Shown here piece after piece: positions 49,630-57,960 of a stretch of DNA of 64,000 nucleotides. Both the position numbers and the translations under genes were made by a program. This DNA comes from an uncultured Rubrobacteraceae bacterium. GTDB lineage: Bacteria > Actinomycetota > Rubrobacteria > Rubrobacterales > Rubrobacteraceae. Every line of letters starts with the position of its first letter. The first letter of the stretch is position 1. The DNA lies in contig CADCVH010000079.1 of NCBI GenBank assembly GCA_902806085.1, forward strand, positions 105,658 through 169,657, given 5' to 3'. The notes beneath the pieces are model-generated. The model had not been told where the DNA came from and made no database searches. It saw only the letters and a list, made by a program, of their open reading frames with translations.

Positions 49630-52011
49630 ATGCAGAACGGTGACATGGCCAGGATCGGCCGCCGCCGGCGCCGGACGCGCAGGGGCGGGGGGAGAGCATT
49701 GCAGAGGATCAGGAACGTCTTCCTGCTCCTCTGCGCGGCGACGATCCTCGGCACCGTCGCCCTCTTCGCCGGCGCCGCCAACACCTACAGGGCCTTCGCC
49801 GAGGAGATGCCCGACCTCGGCGACTACCGCTCCGCGGAGCTCGCCCAGACCTCCACGGTCTACGACTCCAACGGCGAGGTCGTCGAGCAGCTCTACGGCG
49901 TGCAAAACCGCTTCGTCGTGGACCTCGACGAGATCGACCCGACCCTCAGGGACGCCGCCGTCGCCATCGAGGACCACCGCTTCGAGGAGCACCGGGGCCT
50001 CGATTTCGAGGCCATCGGCCGCGCCGCCGTGGAGAACGCGAAGAACCTCTCCATCCAGGAGGGCGGCTCGACCATCACCCAGCAGCTCATCAAGAACACC
50101 TACATAGCCCAGGAGGACCGCTACATTCCCTCGTTCCAGCGGAAGTTCGTCGAGGGGTCCCTGGCGTGGCAGTACGAGAAGGAGCACTCCAAGGAGGAGA
50201 TCCTGGAGCAGTACCTCAACACCGTCTACTTCGGCGCGAACGCCTACGGCGCCGAGGCCGCCGCCAAGACCTACTTCAACAAGAACGCCGCGGACCTCGC
50301 GCTCCCCGAGTCCGCGCTCCTGGCCGGCATCATAAACCTGCCGGGCGTCTACGACCCCTTCGCCGACCCCGAGACGGCCAAAAAGCGGCGCGACGTCGTC
50401 CTCGGCCGGATGCTCGAGTACGGCTACATCACGGAGAAAGAGCACGACGAGGCCGTCGCGACGGACCTGGAATTGAGCCGGGGCCGCGTGGAGTACGAGA
50501 ACGACAACGAGTACTTCCTAAACGCCGTCCGCAAGGAGCTCGCCAGGGAGTACGGGGACGACGCGGTCTACGAGGGGGGCTTGAAGATCTACACGACCCT
50601 CGACCCCGGGCTGCAAGGGATGGCCGACGACGCGGTAGATTCGGTCGTGGACCCCTCGGTCGGGGACCCCTCGGCCTCCCTCGTCTCGGTCGACCCCGGC
50701 ACGGGCGCCGTGAGGGCGATGGTCGGCGGCTCGGACTTCAGGGAGGTCAAGTTCAACCTGGCCACCGAGGCCTACCGCCAATCCGGCAGCGCGTTCAAGC
50801 CCTTCGTCTACGCCGAGGCGGTAGACCAGGGGCTCTCGCCGGAGACGATGTACGTCTCAGAGCACCTCGAGGTGCCGATGGGGGAGGGCGAAGAGCCCTA
50901 CGTGGTCGACAACTACGACTTTATCGAGCGGGGCCCGATCACGCTGGACAAGGCGATGGCCGACTCGGACAACACCGTCTTCGTGCAGCTCGCCCTCGAC
51001 CTCGGCCTGCAAGGGGTGGTGGACATGGCCCACGAGCTTGGCATCGAGAGCGAGATCGACGCCTACCCCTCCACGGCCATCGGGGGACTCCGGGTCGGGG
51101 TGACGCCGCTTGAGATGGCGTCTGCCTACTCGACCTTCGCCAACGCCGGAACCCACATGGAGCCGTACCTGGTCGAGAAGGTCACGCGCGAGGAGAACGG
51201 CGAGGAGGAGACGGTCGAGGAGCACCGCCTGGTGGGGGAGGAGGCCCTGAGCCGGGACGAGGCGGCCGTCGTCACCGACTCTTTGCGCGGCGTGGTCGAG
51301 CGGGGGACGGCGAGCTACTACCACGACCTCGACGCCGAGATCGGGCGTCCGGCGGCCGGCAAGACGGGCACGAGCAACGAGTTTATAGACGCGTGGTTCG
51401 TCGGCTTCGTCCCGCAGCTCTCGACGAGCGTCTGGGTCGGCTACCCGAACGAGCGGCGCCCGATGGTCAACATAAACGGCCTGGAGGAGATCAACGGCGA
51501 GAACTACCCCCTGGACATCTGGTCCCTCTACATGCAGGACGCCGTCCAGAGGTTCCCCGTCCAGCAGTTCGACACCCCGAGCCCGGACCTCGCCCTGGAG
51601 GTCAAGACCGACGAACAGGCCTACGTGAAACCCCCGCCCCCGCCGGACCCCCCGGAGGAGGAAGAGGAGCCCGCGGAAGACCCGGCGGAAGACCCAGCCG
51701 ACGATGCCCCCGCCACCGAAGACGAGGCCGGCGCCCTCGACCGGCAGAACGGGCTACCGCTCGGGGAAGATGCGCCGGGCATTTTTGGCCGCCGGAACCC
51801 TTCGTCCTTCGGGGAAGAATCCCCGGAGCCCCGAAACCGGCGCGAGACACCCCGCCGGCAGCCGGACCCCGCGGGTCTGGCCCCCGGGCTGGCCCCCGGG
51901 CTGGCCCCCGGAGCGTCCCCGGCGCCGGGGCGACCCGGCCGGGAGGAGCCTGCTTCCGCCGCGCCGGCCTCCGCCTCGCCCGCGTCCGATGGCGGCATTG
52001 CCCCCGAATAG
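49630..52011 (+). CDS. Bifunctional penicillin-binding protein (PBP1A-type glycosyltransferase/transpeptidase)
   Basis: 793 residues from the ATG at 49630, since a TTG at 49612 lies in the promoter. Basic cytosolic N-terminus, one membrane anchor (FLLLCAATILGTVALFAGAA), GT51 domain with catalytic EDHRFEEHRG and GGSTITQQLIKN, then transpeptidase motifs SGSAFKPF (SxxK), SDN (SxN) and KTGTSNEF (KTG). A long Pro/Glu/Ala C-terminal tail carries GLAPGLAPGLAPG from a 12-base repeat (51877-51912). It polymerises glycan strands and cross-links peptides at the outer face of the membrane. Confidence 0.95.
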   Translation: MQNGDMARIGRRRRRTRRGGGRALQRIRNVFLLLCAATILGTVALFAGAANTYRAFAEEMPDLGDYRSAELAQTSTVYDSNGEVVEQLYGVQNRFVVDLDEIDPTLRDAAVAIEDHRFEEHRGLDFEAIGRAAVENAKNLSIQEGGSTITQQLIKNTYIAQEDRYIPSFQRKFVEGSLAWQYEKEHSKEEILEQYLNTVYFGANAYGAEAAAKTYFNKNAADLALPESALLAGIINLPGVYDPFADPETAKKRRDVVLGRMLEYGYITEKEHDEAVATDLELSRGRVEYENDNEYFLNAVRKELAREYGDDAVYEGGLKIYTTLDPGLQGMADDAVDSVVDPSVGDPSASLVSVDPGTGAVRAMVGGSDFREVKFNLATEAYRQSGSAFKPFVYAEAVDQGLSPETMYVSEHLEVPMGEGEEPYVVDNYDFIERGPITLDKAMADSDNTVFVQLALDLGLQGVVDMAHELGIESEIDAYPSTAIGGLRVGVTPLEMASAYSTFANAGTHMEPYLVEKVTREENGEEETVEEHRLVGEEALSRDEAAVVTDSLRGVVERGTASYYHDLDAEIGRPAAGKTGTSNEFIDAWFVGFVPQLSTSVWVGYPNERRPMVNINGLEEINGENYPLDIWSLYMQDAVQRFPVQQFDTPSPDLALEVKTDEQAYVKPPPPPDPPEEEEEPAEDPAEDPADDAPATEDEAGALDRQNGLPLGEDAPGIFGRRNPSSFGEESPEPRNRRETPRRQPDPAGLAPGLAPGLAPGASPAPGRPGREEPASAAPASASPASDGGIAPE

Positions 52012-52348
52012 CAGGGCGGGCGGCGCACCATCGGAGACGGCGCGGCTCCGTCTCGAACGTCCGACAGGGAAGGACGGTCCGGCGCTGAGAGGCTTTGGCG
52101 GGGCGAGCAGGGTCAATCCCTTCTCGGATGGGCCGTCTCAGAGCGGGTCGCCGGGGAGCGTTTCGCCGCGTGTCCCTGCGGTGCTCTTGACCCTGTGCCC
52201 CCGACGTCGGTTAGAACGGCGTAGCCGCGCAGGCCCACCAGCGGCTCATCGCACCCCTCTATGGGCACGGCGAGGACGCCGGGGTCGCTTATGAGGGCGG
52301 GTCCGCGGCTCTCTGGCGCAGCCCGTCCGGCCTGCCTTCCACCTCTCG
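52012..52348. other. Intergenic region, possible decayed coding fragment
   Basis: No intact gene. On the minus strand, around 52190-52330, ALISDPGVLAVPIEGCDEPL followed by VGLRGYAVLTDV looks like protein-coding sequence and could be the start of a dipeptidase-like protein, but the frame soon becomes arginine-rich nonsense. Too weak to name. Confidence 0.25.
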
Positions 52349-53140
52349 CTAACGCCCCCCGCCCAGCGCCTCCAGGACCTCGTCGTGGACGGCGCCGTTG
52401 GTGGCGATGAGGCCGCTTGAGTCCGCGGTCCAGGGGGAGCCGTCGAGGTCGGTGGCCCGCCCTCCGGCCTCGGAGACGAGTAGCACGGTCGGGGCGTAGT
52501 CCCAGGCGGTGTTGCGGGTGCCGACGGAGATGTCGAGGTAGCCGGCGGCGATCCACGCGCCCCGGATGCCGGCGCTCCCCAGGGCCCGCAATTGCCAGGA
52601 GTCGAAGAGGACCTTTTGTAGGCCCGGCTCCTGGGCCCTGCCCCAGCCCCGCAGCGAGAGGTCCGCGCCGACGACGGAGTACTCGAGGCTCTTCGTCTCG
52701 CTGACGCGCAGGGGGATGGTCCGGCCGTTGGTCTCCCTGAAGGCCCCGCCCCCCAGACGCGCGTGGTAGAGGTCCCCGATGCGCGGTGCCGCCACGGCGG
52801 CGTGGGTTACCCGCCCGTCCTCGAGCACGGCCACGCAGGCGCAGTACATCGGGTTCGCCTTCGTGTAGTTGGCCGTGCCGTCCACGGGATCCAGCAGCCA
52901 GGTCCGGCCCGTCTCCGAGATCTCGCCGCCCTGCTCCTCTGACAGGATGGCGTCCTCCGGGTAGCGTTCGCGGATGGCGTCCACCATCAACTTCTCTGCG
53001 AGGAGGTCCACCTCCGTGACGACGTCCTTCGGGGCCTTCTCGACGATCTCGCCGACGTTCTCGGCGCGGGAGAGCTGGAGCTCGCCGGCCCGTCGGGCGA
53101 TGTCGCGGGCAAAGTCGTGTACTTCTATGGAATCGCTCAT
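52349..53140 (-). CDS. Inositol monophosphatase/histidinol-phosphatase family protein
   Basis: 263 residues from ATG 53140. Metal-binding motifs SEEQGG (Glu), LLDPVDGTANYTKANP (DPxDG) and WDYAPTVLLVSEAGG (last metal Asp) are complete. A magnesium-dependent sugar or nucleotide monophosphatase; in actinobacteria such genes serve as histidinol-phosphatase (HisN), inositol phosphatase (SuhB/ImpA) or 3'-phosphoadenosine phosphatase (CysQ). A CysQ role would fit PAPS chemistry in this genome, but the sequence does not decide it. Confidence 0.87.
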   Translation of the reverse strand: MSDSIEVHDFARDIARRAGELQLSRAENVGEIVEKAPKDVVTEVDLLAEKLMVDAIRERYPEDAILSEEQGGEISETGRTWLLDPVDGTANYTKANPMYCACVAVLEDGRVTHAAVAAPRIGDLYHARLGGGAFRETNGRTIPLRVSETKSLEYSVVGADLSLRGWGRAQEPGLQKVLFDSWQLRALGSAGIRGAWIAAGYLDISVGTRNTAWDYAPTVLLVSEAGGRATDLDGSPWTADSSGLIATNGAVHDEVLEALGGGR

Positions 53141-53211
53141 GCCGCCCAGTCTACCGGGCTTTGCGCCCCGGTTCTCGGGGCGGCCGGCCCCCACCAAGCC
53201 GGGCAAACGCA

Positions 53212-53249
53212 TCGGCCGCCGGCTTCCTACTCGGGAAGCCGGCGGCCGA
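53212..53249 (-). terminator. Perfect 16-bp hairpin after the sigma-factor gene
   Basis: TCGGCCGCCGGCTTCC (53212-53227) pairs exactly with GGAAGCCGGCGGCCGA (53234-53249) over a 6-base loop, 23 bases beyond the sigma-factor stop on the minus strand. It lacks a T-tract on that side, as many actinobacterial terminators do. Confidence 0.65.
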
Positions 53250-53271
53250 AGGTGAAAAGCGTGGTCTCCGG

Positions 53272-54375
53272 CTAGCGGAGGTACTCGCGCAGGTTCTGGG
53301 TGCGGCGCTGCTCGCGCAGCAGGTTCAGGGTCTTCATCTGGATCTGGCGCACCCGCTCGCGCGTGATGTCGAACTCGCGGCCCACCTCTTCGAGCGTGCG
53401 CGGCCTGTCGTCCTTCATCCCGAAGCGGAGCTCGATGATCTGGCGCTCGCGCTCGGGCAGCTCGTCGAGCGCCTCGCGCAGGTGCGCCTTGAGCAAGGAC
53501 TCCGAAACAGCGTCGGTCGGGGTGACGGAGCCGCCGTCCTCAAGGAAGTCGCCGAGCTCTGAGGAGTCGTCGTCGCCGACCGGGGTGGCGAGGCTGATGC
53601 TTCTCTGGCTGATCTCCTGCAGCCGCTGTATCTCCTCGACAAAGACGCCGAGCTCGAGCGCTATCTCTTCTTCCGAAGGCTCGCGGCCGAGGCCCTGCAC
53701 CATGCGCCTGTGGGTGCGGTGGTACTTGTTTACCTTCTCGACCATGTGGACCGGGATGCGGATGGTGCGCCCCTTGTCCGCGATGGCGCGGGTTATGGCC
53801 TGCCTTATCCACCACGTGGCATACGTCGAGAACTTGAAGCCCTTGGACGGGTCGAACTTCTCCGCCGCCCGGATCAGGCCGAGGTTGCCCTCCTGGATGA
53901 GGTCGAGGAAAGAGACCCCGCGGTTCCTGTACTTTTTGGCGATGGAGACGACGAGCCTGAGGTTAGCCTCGACGAGCCTGTCCTTGCTCCTCTTGCACCC
54001 GCGGGCGATGCCGTTGGCGAGGCGTATCTCGTCGGCGTGCGTTAGCAGGGGAACCCGGCCGATCTCGGCGAGGTACATCCTGATGGAGTCGCCGGTGGCG
54101 ACGGCGTGGGCGATCTGGGCCGCGGGCGCCTGCGCCAACTGCGCCGCGGCGGCCGGCTTGCCCCCGTTCTTGGCGGCCTCGGCGACCTCGGAAGAGACCA
54201 CGGTTATGTCCTCTTCCTCAAGCGCCGCGTAGAATTCCTCGACCTCGGCGGCGGAGAGCTCACCCTCCTGCACGAGACCCGAGACCTCCTCCGTACTGAG
54301 AAACCCCTGACTTCTCCCCCTGTTCAAAAGCTCGTCGGTTCTCTCAGCCAGCATCATGGAGTTCTCGGCCGCCAT
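53272..54375 (-). CDS. rpoD: Primary RNA polymerase sigma factor (RpoD/SigA)
   Basis: 367 residues from ATG 54375 with GAGGAG upstream. Region 1.2 [20 protein letters not shown], region 2 [40 protein letters not shown] and [20 protein letters not shown], region 3 [18 protein letters not shown], and region 4 [19 protein letters not shown]. Short acidic N-terminus (lacks a full region 1.1) as in some Gram-positive SigA proteins. Recognises the TATAAT-type promoters seen across the window. Monocistronic. Confidence 0.95.
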   Translation of the reverse strand: MAAENSMMLAERTDELLNRGRSQGFLSTEEVSGLVQEGELSAAEVEEFYAALEEEDITVVSSEVAEAAKNGGKPAAAAQLAQAPAAQIAHAVATGDSIRMYLAEIGRVPLLTHADEIRLANGIARGCKRSKDRLVEANLRLVVSIAKKYRNRGVSFLDLIQEGNLGLIRAAEKFDPSKGFKFSTYATWWIRQAITRAIADKGRTIRIPVHMVEKVNKYHRTHRRMVQGLGREPSEEEIALELGVFVEEIQRLQEISQRSISLATPVGDDDSSELGDFLEDGGSVTPTDAVSESLLKAHLREALDELPERERQIIELRFGMKDDRPRTLEEVGREFDITRERVRQIQMKTLNLLREQRRTQNLREYLR

Positions 54376-54542
54376 TGATCTCCTCTCGTAGCCGGTTTTC
54401 CTACGCGGTTCTTTTTCAACGTCAGGGGCGCGTTTGTTAACTGCCTGTGAAAATGAACCCGCGTAGGGTAGCACACCACATATTGAAGGTCACTGGAATT
54501 TTCGCCTATTTCGTGTGTTTCCTTTTACTTACCGACCGCTGG

Positions 54543-54598
54543 TATACAACACGGGTGATGTTTCGACAATGTTTCGGCGCTGTTTCGATAGGTTTTCG
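54543..54598 (+). promoter_or_regulatory. murE promoter with phased GTTTCG repeats
   Basis: Extended -10 TGGTATACA (TATACA 54543-54548) would start RNA near 54555. Immediately downstream are GTTTCG boxes at 54560, 54571 and 54582 (11-base period, 5-base spacers) and a variant GTTTTCG at 54592. Equally spaced 6-base direct repeats downstream of a cell-wall gene promoter are the layout of an MraZ operator, though the box sequence differs from the known TGGGA type. Confidence 0.5.
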
Positions 54599-54637
54599 TC
54601 CCCGCCGGGCCCGCGGGGCATATCTGCGGGTGGATGC

Positions 54638-56122
54638 ATGGGCGATCTTGCTACACTACCCGGCGTGGACCTCGACGCGGCAAACCTCTCGCGGATCCTC
54701 GGGGTGGGGGTGCCCCCCGGGGTGGGCGTCGTCTCCGGTGTTACGCACGACTCCCGCGCCGTCGGGCCCGGCTTCGCCTTCGTCGCGGTCCCCGGCTTTA
54801 AGCGCGACGGGACGGTTTTCGTCGCCGAAGCCCTCGGCCGGGGCGCCTCCCTCGTGGTGGCCGAGCGCCCCGTGCCGGGGGCACCGACCGCCGTCGTTCC
54901 GGACGCCAGGGGCGCCTTGGCCGCCCTCGCCCGCGAGGTTTTCGGGGACCCCTCTTCGGAGATGGAGGTCTACGGCGTCACCGGCACCAACGGCAAGACG
55001 ACGACCTCCTACGTGCTGCACTCCGTCCTCTCCGGGGCGTGCGGCGAGGAGTCGTGCGGCCTGATGAGCACGGCCGAGACCATCGTGGCGGGGAGGCGTA
55101 GGCCGGCCGTGCGGACGACGCCCGAGGCGACGGAGGTGCAGGGGACGCTCGCGGAGATGCTGCGGGAGGGGGTGGGGCGCGTCGTGATGGAGGTCTCCTC
55201 GCACGGCGTCGCGCTCAGGCGGGTGTCGGGCACGCGTTTTTCGGGCGCGCTCTTCACGAACCTGACCCGCGACCACCTCGACCTTCACGGTTCCATGGAG
55301 GAGTACTTCGCCGCCAAGCGGGAGCTGTTCCTCTGGACGCGGGGGCCGAAGCTGGCCAACGCCGAGGACGCGTGGGGCCGCCGGCTCGCCGCGGAGGTCG
55401 ACGGCGTGCGGACCTTCGGGGGGACGGGGGAGGCGGACTACCGGGTCGAGGGGGTCGAGGCGGAGGCTGGGGGGACGCGGTTCTCCCTGCGGCACCCAGG
55501 CGGGGTGCTCGGCCTGGAGAGCCCGCTTCTCGGGCCGTACAACGTGCTCAACGTCGCGGGGGCCGCGGGCCTCGCGCTCGCGACGGGGGTAAAGCCCGGG
55601 GCCATCGCCCGCGCCGTGCGGGGGATGGGGCAGGTGCCGGGGCGGTTCGAGAGGGTCGTGGCGGCCGGGGAGCGGGGGTTCGAGGTGATCGTGGACTACG
55701 CCCACACCGCCGTCGGGCTGGAGGCGGTGCTGCGGGTCGCCCGCGGAGTAGCAGAAAAGCGTGTGATCTGCGTGTACGGGGCCGCGGGGGATCGGGACGG
55801 GGCCAAGCGGCCCGAGATGGGGCGGGTGGCGTCCCGCCTCGCGGACCGCGGCATCGTCACCACCGACGACGCCTACAGCGAGGATCCCGGTAAGATAGCC
55901 GCCGAGGTCGCGGCCGGGGCGGACCCGTCGCGCACCGAGGTGGAGCTGGACCGGAGGGCGGCGATCCGTCGGGCGCTGCTGGCGGCGGGCCCGGGGGACG
56001 TCGTGGTGGTGGCGGGCAAGGGGCACGAGACGGTGCAGCACCTGCCCGGGGGCGACGTGCCGTTCCACGACGCCACGGTCGTCGGGGAGTTGCTGGCGGA
56101 GATGGGGACGAGCGGGAGGTAG
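54638..56122 (+). CDS. murE: UDP-MurNAc-tripeptide synthetase MurE
   Basis: 494 residues from the ATG at 54638; GTG at 54665 is an alternative nearer the fold. Mur-ligase motifs: VTGTNGKTTTSYVLH (ATP loop, 116-123), VMEVSSHGVALRRVSGTRFS, FTNLTRDHLDLHGSMEEY and the carbamylated-Lys region. The third-residue selectivity loop reads TTDDAYSEDPGKI in place of DNPR for meso-DAP, so another diamino acid, probably L-Lys, is added. Known Rubrobacter walls contain L-Lys. Not with murF/mraY here, so the dcw cluster is split. Confidence 0.92.
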   Translation: MGDLATLPGVDLDAANLSRILGVGVPPGVGVVSGVTHDSRAVGPGFAFVAVPGFKRDGTVFVAEALGRGASLVVAERPVPGAPTAVVPDARGALAALAREVFGDPSSEMEVYGVTGTNGKTTTSYVLHSVLSGACGEESCGLMSTAETIVAGRRRPAVRTTPEATEVQGTLAEMLREGVGRVVMEVSSHGVALRRVSGTRFSGALFTNLTRDHLDLHGSMEEYFAAKRELFLWTRGPKLANAEDAWGRRLAAEVDGVRTFGGTGEADYRVEGVEAEAGGTRFSLRHPGGVLGLESPLLGPYNVLNVAGAAGLALATGVKPGAIARAVRGMGQVPGRFERVVAAGERGFEVIVDYAHTAVGLEAVLRVARGVAEKRVICVYGAAGDRDGAKRPEMGRVASRLADRGIVTTDDAYSEDPGKIAAEVAAGADPSRTEVELDRRAAIRRALLAAGPGDVVVVAGKGHETVQHLPGGDVPFHDATVVGELLAEMGTSGR

Positions 56123-56129
56123 GGGCGTC

Positions 56130-56390
56130 TTGCAGGAAGGGACCAAAAGCGAGGTGGTGCGCAGGCTGCGCAGCGTGGAGGGCCACGTGCGCGGCGTGGA
56201 GAAGATGGTCGAGGAGGGCGACGTCACCTACGCGGACATCGTCCAGCAGACGAGCGCCATCTTCTCCGCCATCCGGCGCATAAACACGGTCTTGCTCAAG
56301 GACTTCGTCGAGGAGAGGGCCGGCCGGGATGGTGCCTCCGAGGAGATGATCAAAGACCTGGTCAAGGCCATAGACCGGGTGACGAAGTAA
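56130..56390 (+). CDS. CsoR/FrmR family (DUF156) regulator without cysteines
   Basis: 86 residues, TTG start seven bases after murE. The four-helix CsoR fold is evident: VVRRLRSVEGHVRGVEKMVE, DIVQQTSAIFSAIRRINTVL and LKDFVEERAG. Usual CsoR has Cys in helix alpha1-2 (RYCIDVL), and His and Cys in HLxxC. Here the positions read VTYADIV and KDFVEER, and no Cys exists in the protein. Copper, persulfide or formaldehyde sensing through Cys is therefore excluded; the signal is unknown. Possibly regulates itself or the following genes. Confidence 0.8.
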   Translation: MQEGTKSEVVRRLRSVEGHVRGVEKMVEEGDVTYADIVQQTSAIFSAIRRINTVLLKDFVEERAGRDGASEEMIKDLVKAIDRVTK

Positions 56391-56448
56391 TGGTCGCGCT
56401 TGACCGTGAACCTGCGGGTGCAACCGGTACTTCGGGAGTGATGGCCGC

Positions 56449-56697
56449 GTGAGGAATGCCAGCCCGCGGACCCTGCTCTTTGCCTTGATGGCCGCGGTGC
56501 CCATCGTCGTCGGGCTGGCGCTCCTCGCCGCCGTGTTGCTCCAGCGGGCGGGGTTCGGCCTCGTCGTGTGGGCGCTCGTGCCCTTCGCGGTCTCGATGCT
56601 GCTTATCGCGGGGCTCGGCGTCGTGCTGGGGCGGGCCGCCGTGCGGTCCTCGGGCGGATCTTCTAAGAGACGATCCCGAAAAGACGATGGTGTATAG
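56449..56697 (+). CDS. Small hypothetical membrane protein (82 aa)
   Basis: GTG start; two hydrophobic segments (TLLFALMAAVPIVVGLALL and VVWALVPFAVSMLLIAGLG) and a Lys/Arg/Ser-rich cytoplasmic tail. No family recognised. Follows the CsoR-like gene by 58 bases; its last bases contain the -10 for the next gene. Confidence 0.5.
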   Translation: MRNASPRTLLFALMAAVPIVVGLALLAAVLLQRAGFGLVVWALVPFAVSMLLIAGLGVVLGRAAVRSSGGSSKRRSRKDDGV

Positions 56698-56707
56698 TCC
56701 CCGGCCA

Positions 56708-57007
56708 ATGGAGGACGCGGGCAAGAAGAGCCGGGAGATGGAAGAGCTCGAAGGCAAGGTGCGCGAGCTCGAAAAGATCGCGGGCACTTTGGGCGACGTG
56801 CCCGACGAGGAGCTGGCAGCCGCCCTGGCCGGGGCCGTCGAGCTTCTGGGCGAGATCAACGCCGGCATAGAGGCGCGGGTCGAGGCGGCGGGCGAGGAAG
56901 CCCGCGAGGCCGACTCGCTGCTCTCCGGCGTGGACTTCGGCCCCTTCGACGAGGCGCTCGAAGACCTGGAGCGCCGGGAGAGGACCCCCGGTGAGCCGGG
57001 GGCCTGA
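56708..57007 (+). CDS. Small coiled-coil protein, weakly like exonuclease VII small subunit
   Basis: 99 residues from ATG 56708, preceded by TATAGT at 56693-56698, so the mRNA would be leaderless. MEELEGKVRELEKIAGTLGD and AGAVELLGEINAGIEARVEA form a helical, Glu/Ala-rich pattern reminiscent of XseB, with an acidic tail DSLLSGVDFGPFDEALEDLE. The large subunit XseA is not adjacent, so the assignment is loose. It overlaps pyrE by 17 bases. Confidence 0.5.
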   Translation: MEDAGKKSREMEELEGKVRELEKIAGTLGDVPDEELAAALAGAVELLGEINAGIEARVEAAGEEAREADSLLSGVDFGPFDEALEDLERRERTPGEPGA

Positions 57008-57527
57008 TGACCTCGCCGCCCGCGTGCGCGAGGCGGCCCTTCTGGAGGGCGACTTCGTGCTCTCGAGCGGGAAGCGCAGCTCTTTCTACGTGGACAAGTA
57101 CCTTTTCTCGACCGAGCCCGCCCTCCTGCGCGACATAGCGGCGGCGCTCGCCGGGACGCTGCCGCCCGGCGTGGACCGCCTCGCCGGGGTCGAGCTCGGG
57201 GCGGTGCCGCTCGTGGTGGCTACCGCGCTCCAGACGGGCCTGCCTTACGTGATCGTGCGCAAGGCCGTCAAGGAGTACGGCGGCTCGGCCGGGGAGGCCG
57301 TCGAGGGCGTCGTCGAGCGGGGCGAGCGGGTGGTCTTGCTGGAGGACGTGGTCTCGACCGGGACCCAGGCCATCAAGGCCGCCAGGGAGCTCGACACGCT
57401 CGGGGTGGAGGTCGTCAAGGTCGTGGCGGTGCTCGACCGCCGGGAGGAGCCCGGCGGGGAGCTGGGGGAGTTTTCCTTCCAGAGCCTGCTTAGGATGGAC
57501 GAACTGCGGGTAGGAAAAAGGGATTGA
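56991..57527 (+). CDS. pyrE: Orotate phosphoribosyltransferase
   Basis: 178 residues, GTG start overlapping the upstream gene. FVLSSGKRSSFYVDKYLFST at the orotate site, VELGAVPLVVATAL, VRKAVKEYG loop and the PRPP motif VVLLEDVVSTGTQAI. It forms OMP from orotate and PRPP in pyrimidine synthesis. PyrF lies two genes downstream beyond HU, so the last two UMP steps are clustered but separated by the hup gene and a terminator. Confidence 0.92.
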   Translation: MSRGPDDLAARVREAALLEGDFVLSSGKRSSFYVDKYLFSTEPALLRDIAAALAGTLPPGVDRLAGVELGAVPLVVATALQTGLPYVIVRKAVKEYGGSAGEAVEGVVERGERVVLLEDVVSTGTQAIKAARELDTLGVEVVKVVAVLDRREEPGGELGEFSFQSLLRMDELRVGKRD

Positions 57528-57546
57528 GGCTACAAAAGGCCTCTGG

Positions 57547-57573
57547 TATAGTCCCCCGGATAGTTCCGGGGGA
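57547..57573 (+). promoter_or_regulatory. HU promoter overlapping a hairpin
   Basis: TATAGT (57547-57552) with a TG extension, then a 9-bp stem TCCCCCGGA (57552-57560) / TCCGGGGGA (57565-57573) with loop TAGT. The stem starts inside the -10, so it could act as a terminator for read-through from pyrE and also shape the HU promoter. Confidence 0.45.
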
Positions 57574-57608
57574 AGCAGTGGAAGCTGAAGACGGAGGCAG
57601 ATCGAAAG

Positions 57609-57881
57609 ATGAACAAGACGCAGCTGATCGAGAAGATCGCCGACGAGGCGAACGCTTCGAAGAGCGATGCCCAGAAGTTTTTCGAGGCGTTCCAAGAGGT
57701 GGTCCAGTCCGAGCTCAAGTCCGGCAACCAGATCCAGATCACCGGCTTTGGCAAGTTCTACGTCCAGGAGCGCGACGCCCGTCAGGGCATCAACCCCCAG
57801 ACGAAGCAGCGTATAAACATCCCGGCCTCCAAGGTGCCGAAGTTCACCGCCGGCAACGCCCTCAAAGACCACATAAAGTAA
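57609..57881 (+). CDS. hup: DNA-binding protein HU
   Basis: 90 residues, ATG with GGAGG upstream. MNKTQLIEKIADEANASKSD, FGKFYVQERDARQGINPQTK (DNA-wrapping arms) and INIPASKVPKFTAGNALKD are standard HU. It packs and bends DNA as a dimer. It has its own promoter and a strong terminator. Confidence 0.95.
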   Translation: MNKTQLIEKIADEANASKSDAQKFFEAFQEVVQSELKSGNQIQITGFGKFYVQERDARQGINPQTKQRINIPASKVPKFTAGNALKDHIK

Positions 57882-57900
57882 CCCGGACGGAACAGACCAG

Positions 57901-57932
57901 GGGCCGCCGGGCTACCCGCCCGGCGGCCCTTT
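57901..57932 (+). terminator. Rho-independent terminator after HU
   Basis: GGGCCGCCGGG (57901-57911) pairs with CCCGGCGGCCC (57919-57929) over a 7-base loop and is followed by TTT; 20 bases after the HU stop. Confidence 0.8.
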
Positions 57933-57960
57933 CCCATGCCCCGGGCCCCCGGGGGACGGC

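Noticed and set aside
52190..52330. Minus-strand fragment ALISDPGVLAVPIEGCDEPL as a dipeptidase gene
   Set aside because: Only about 40 plausible residues, no start codon or catalytic motif; kept as a note in the intergenic entry.
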